NCBI RefSeq assembly: GCF_002015085.1
Contig: NZ_MUXW01000063.1
Location: forward strand, 1-6,152
Direction of reading: 5' to 3'
Source: Glaesserella parasuis
Lineage (GTDB): Bacteria > Pseudomonadota > Gammaproteobacteria > Enterobacterales > Pasteurellaceae
Length of the DNA stretch: 6,152 nt
The notes beneath the pieces are model-generated. The model was given only the letters and a program-made list of their open reading frames with translations. It had not been told where the DNA came from and ran no database searches. The stretch's first letter is position 1; every line of letters starts with the position of its first letter. The translations under genes were made by a program, and so were the position numbers. Shown here piece after piece: positions 6,114-6,152 of this stretch.

Positions 6114-6142
6114 ATTTAACAAAACATTACATTATGCGAAAC
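6114..6142. other. dif-like Xer recombination site
   Basis: Bases 6114-6124 (ATTTAACAAAA) match the E. coli dif XerD arm ATTTAACATAA at 10 of 11 positions. Bases 6132-6142 (TTATGCGAAAC) resemble the XerC arm, with the TTATGCG core intact. The spacer is 7 nt instead of the 6 nt of chromosomal dif; altered spacers are known in plasmid and phage Xer sites. The site lies directly upstream of the first coat-operon gene. It is probably the phage attachment site or a hybrid with host dif. Confidence 0.55.
6130..6141. repeat. Right terminal direct repeat, XerC-arm-like
   Basis: This is the second copy of CATTATGCGAAA, 6115 bp from the first and outside the first gene of the coat operon. Unlike the left copy it is joined to a good XerD-like arm (see 6114-6142). 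A 12-bp repeat could arise by chance in AT-rich DNA of this length, but its position at both ends and its dif-like content favour an attachment site. Confidence 0.55.
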
Positions 6143-6152
6143 AATAGAATAT

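Larger units (their letters stand above)
15..6141 (-). mobile_element. Inovirus-like (filamentous phage) prophage or element
   Basis: A single-strand run of genes in Ff-like order (small minor coat candidate, major coat, terminator, adsorption protein, pVI, Zot/pI, secretin) identifies a filamentous phage. The limits are taken from a 12-bp direct repeat, CATTATGCGAAA, at 15-26 and 6130-6141, which contains an arm resembling the XerC arm of dif. That gives an element of about 6115 bp, a normal inovirus length. No integrase or transposase is visible, which fits phages that borrow the host XerC/XerD recombinases. No replication initiator, ssDNA-binding protein or repressor is recognisable inside these limits, so the true element could extend past the right end. 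Phage identity is secure; the exact ends are inferred. Confidence 0.85.

Noticed and set aside
1..6152. DNA uptake sequences, CRISPR arrays, tRNA or rRNA genes, insertion sequences
   Set aside because: Reading for the Haemophilus AAGTGCGGT and Neisseria GCCGTCTGAA signals, spaced repeats, tRNA-like cloverleafs and transposase genes gave nothing convincing. The lack of uptake signals means they do not help choose the host.

Overview
The window holds a near-complete structural and assembly region of a filamentous phage (Inoviridae-like), apparently an integrated prophage of about 6.1 kb. All convincing genes are on the minus strand, so the element reads from high to low coordinates. The DNA is AT-rich (about one third G+C by eye), and the proteins fit a low-GC Gram-negative host. 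The adsorption protein has a Neisseria TspB-like C-terminus and the putative Xer arm is of the gammaproteobacterial/Neisseria type. Pasteurellaceae, Neisseriaceae or Moraxellaceae are plausible hosts, but the sequence does not decide between them.

In transcription order the layout is: a right-end dif-like site (6114-6142); a 27-aa single-span peptide (pVII/pIX-like); an 89-aa protein with one C-terminal membrane span; the major coat protein (signal peptide plus exactly 50 mature residues); a strong terminator; an unlisted 24-aa membrane peptide overlapping the start of the next gene; the TspB-like adsorption protein (pIII role); a DUF2523-like pVI; the Zot/pI assembly ATPase; the phage's own pIV-type secretin; and an unrecognised 194-aa cytosolic protein closed by a second strong terminator. 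This is the Ff order VII-IX-VIII-III-VI-I-IV. After the second terminator come a secreted 183-aa protein of unknown role, a long imperfect inverted repeat (candidate packaging signal or origin), and a 51-aa ORF near the left end.

The genes work together as follows. The coat proteins wait in the inner membrane. Zot/pI drives extrusion through the secretin in the outer membrane. pVI and the adsorption protein cap the end that leaves last. The small peptides probably cap the leading end.

The main surprise is an absence: neither a recognisable replication initiator (pII/RstA/HUH type), nor a pV-like ssDNA-binding protein, nor a phage repressor is encoded between the two 12-bp terminal repeats. 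Either the replication module lies outside, as in the RS/core split of CTX phage, or the element depends on a helper or host, or one of the unknown proteins fills the role. If the terminal repeats are recombined into a circle, a promoter-like pair of hexamers forms across the junction just upstream of the coat operon. That is a testable idea, not an established one.
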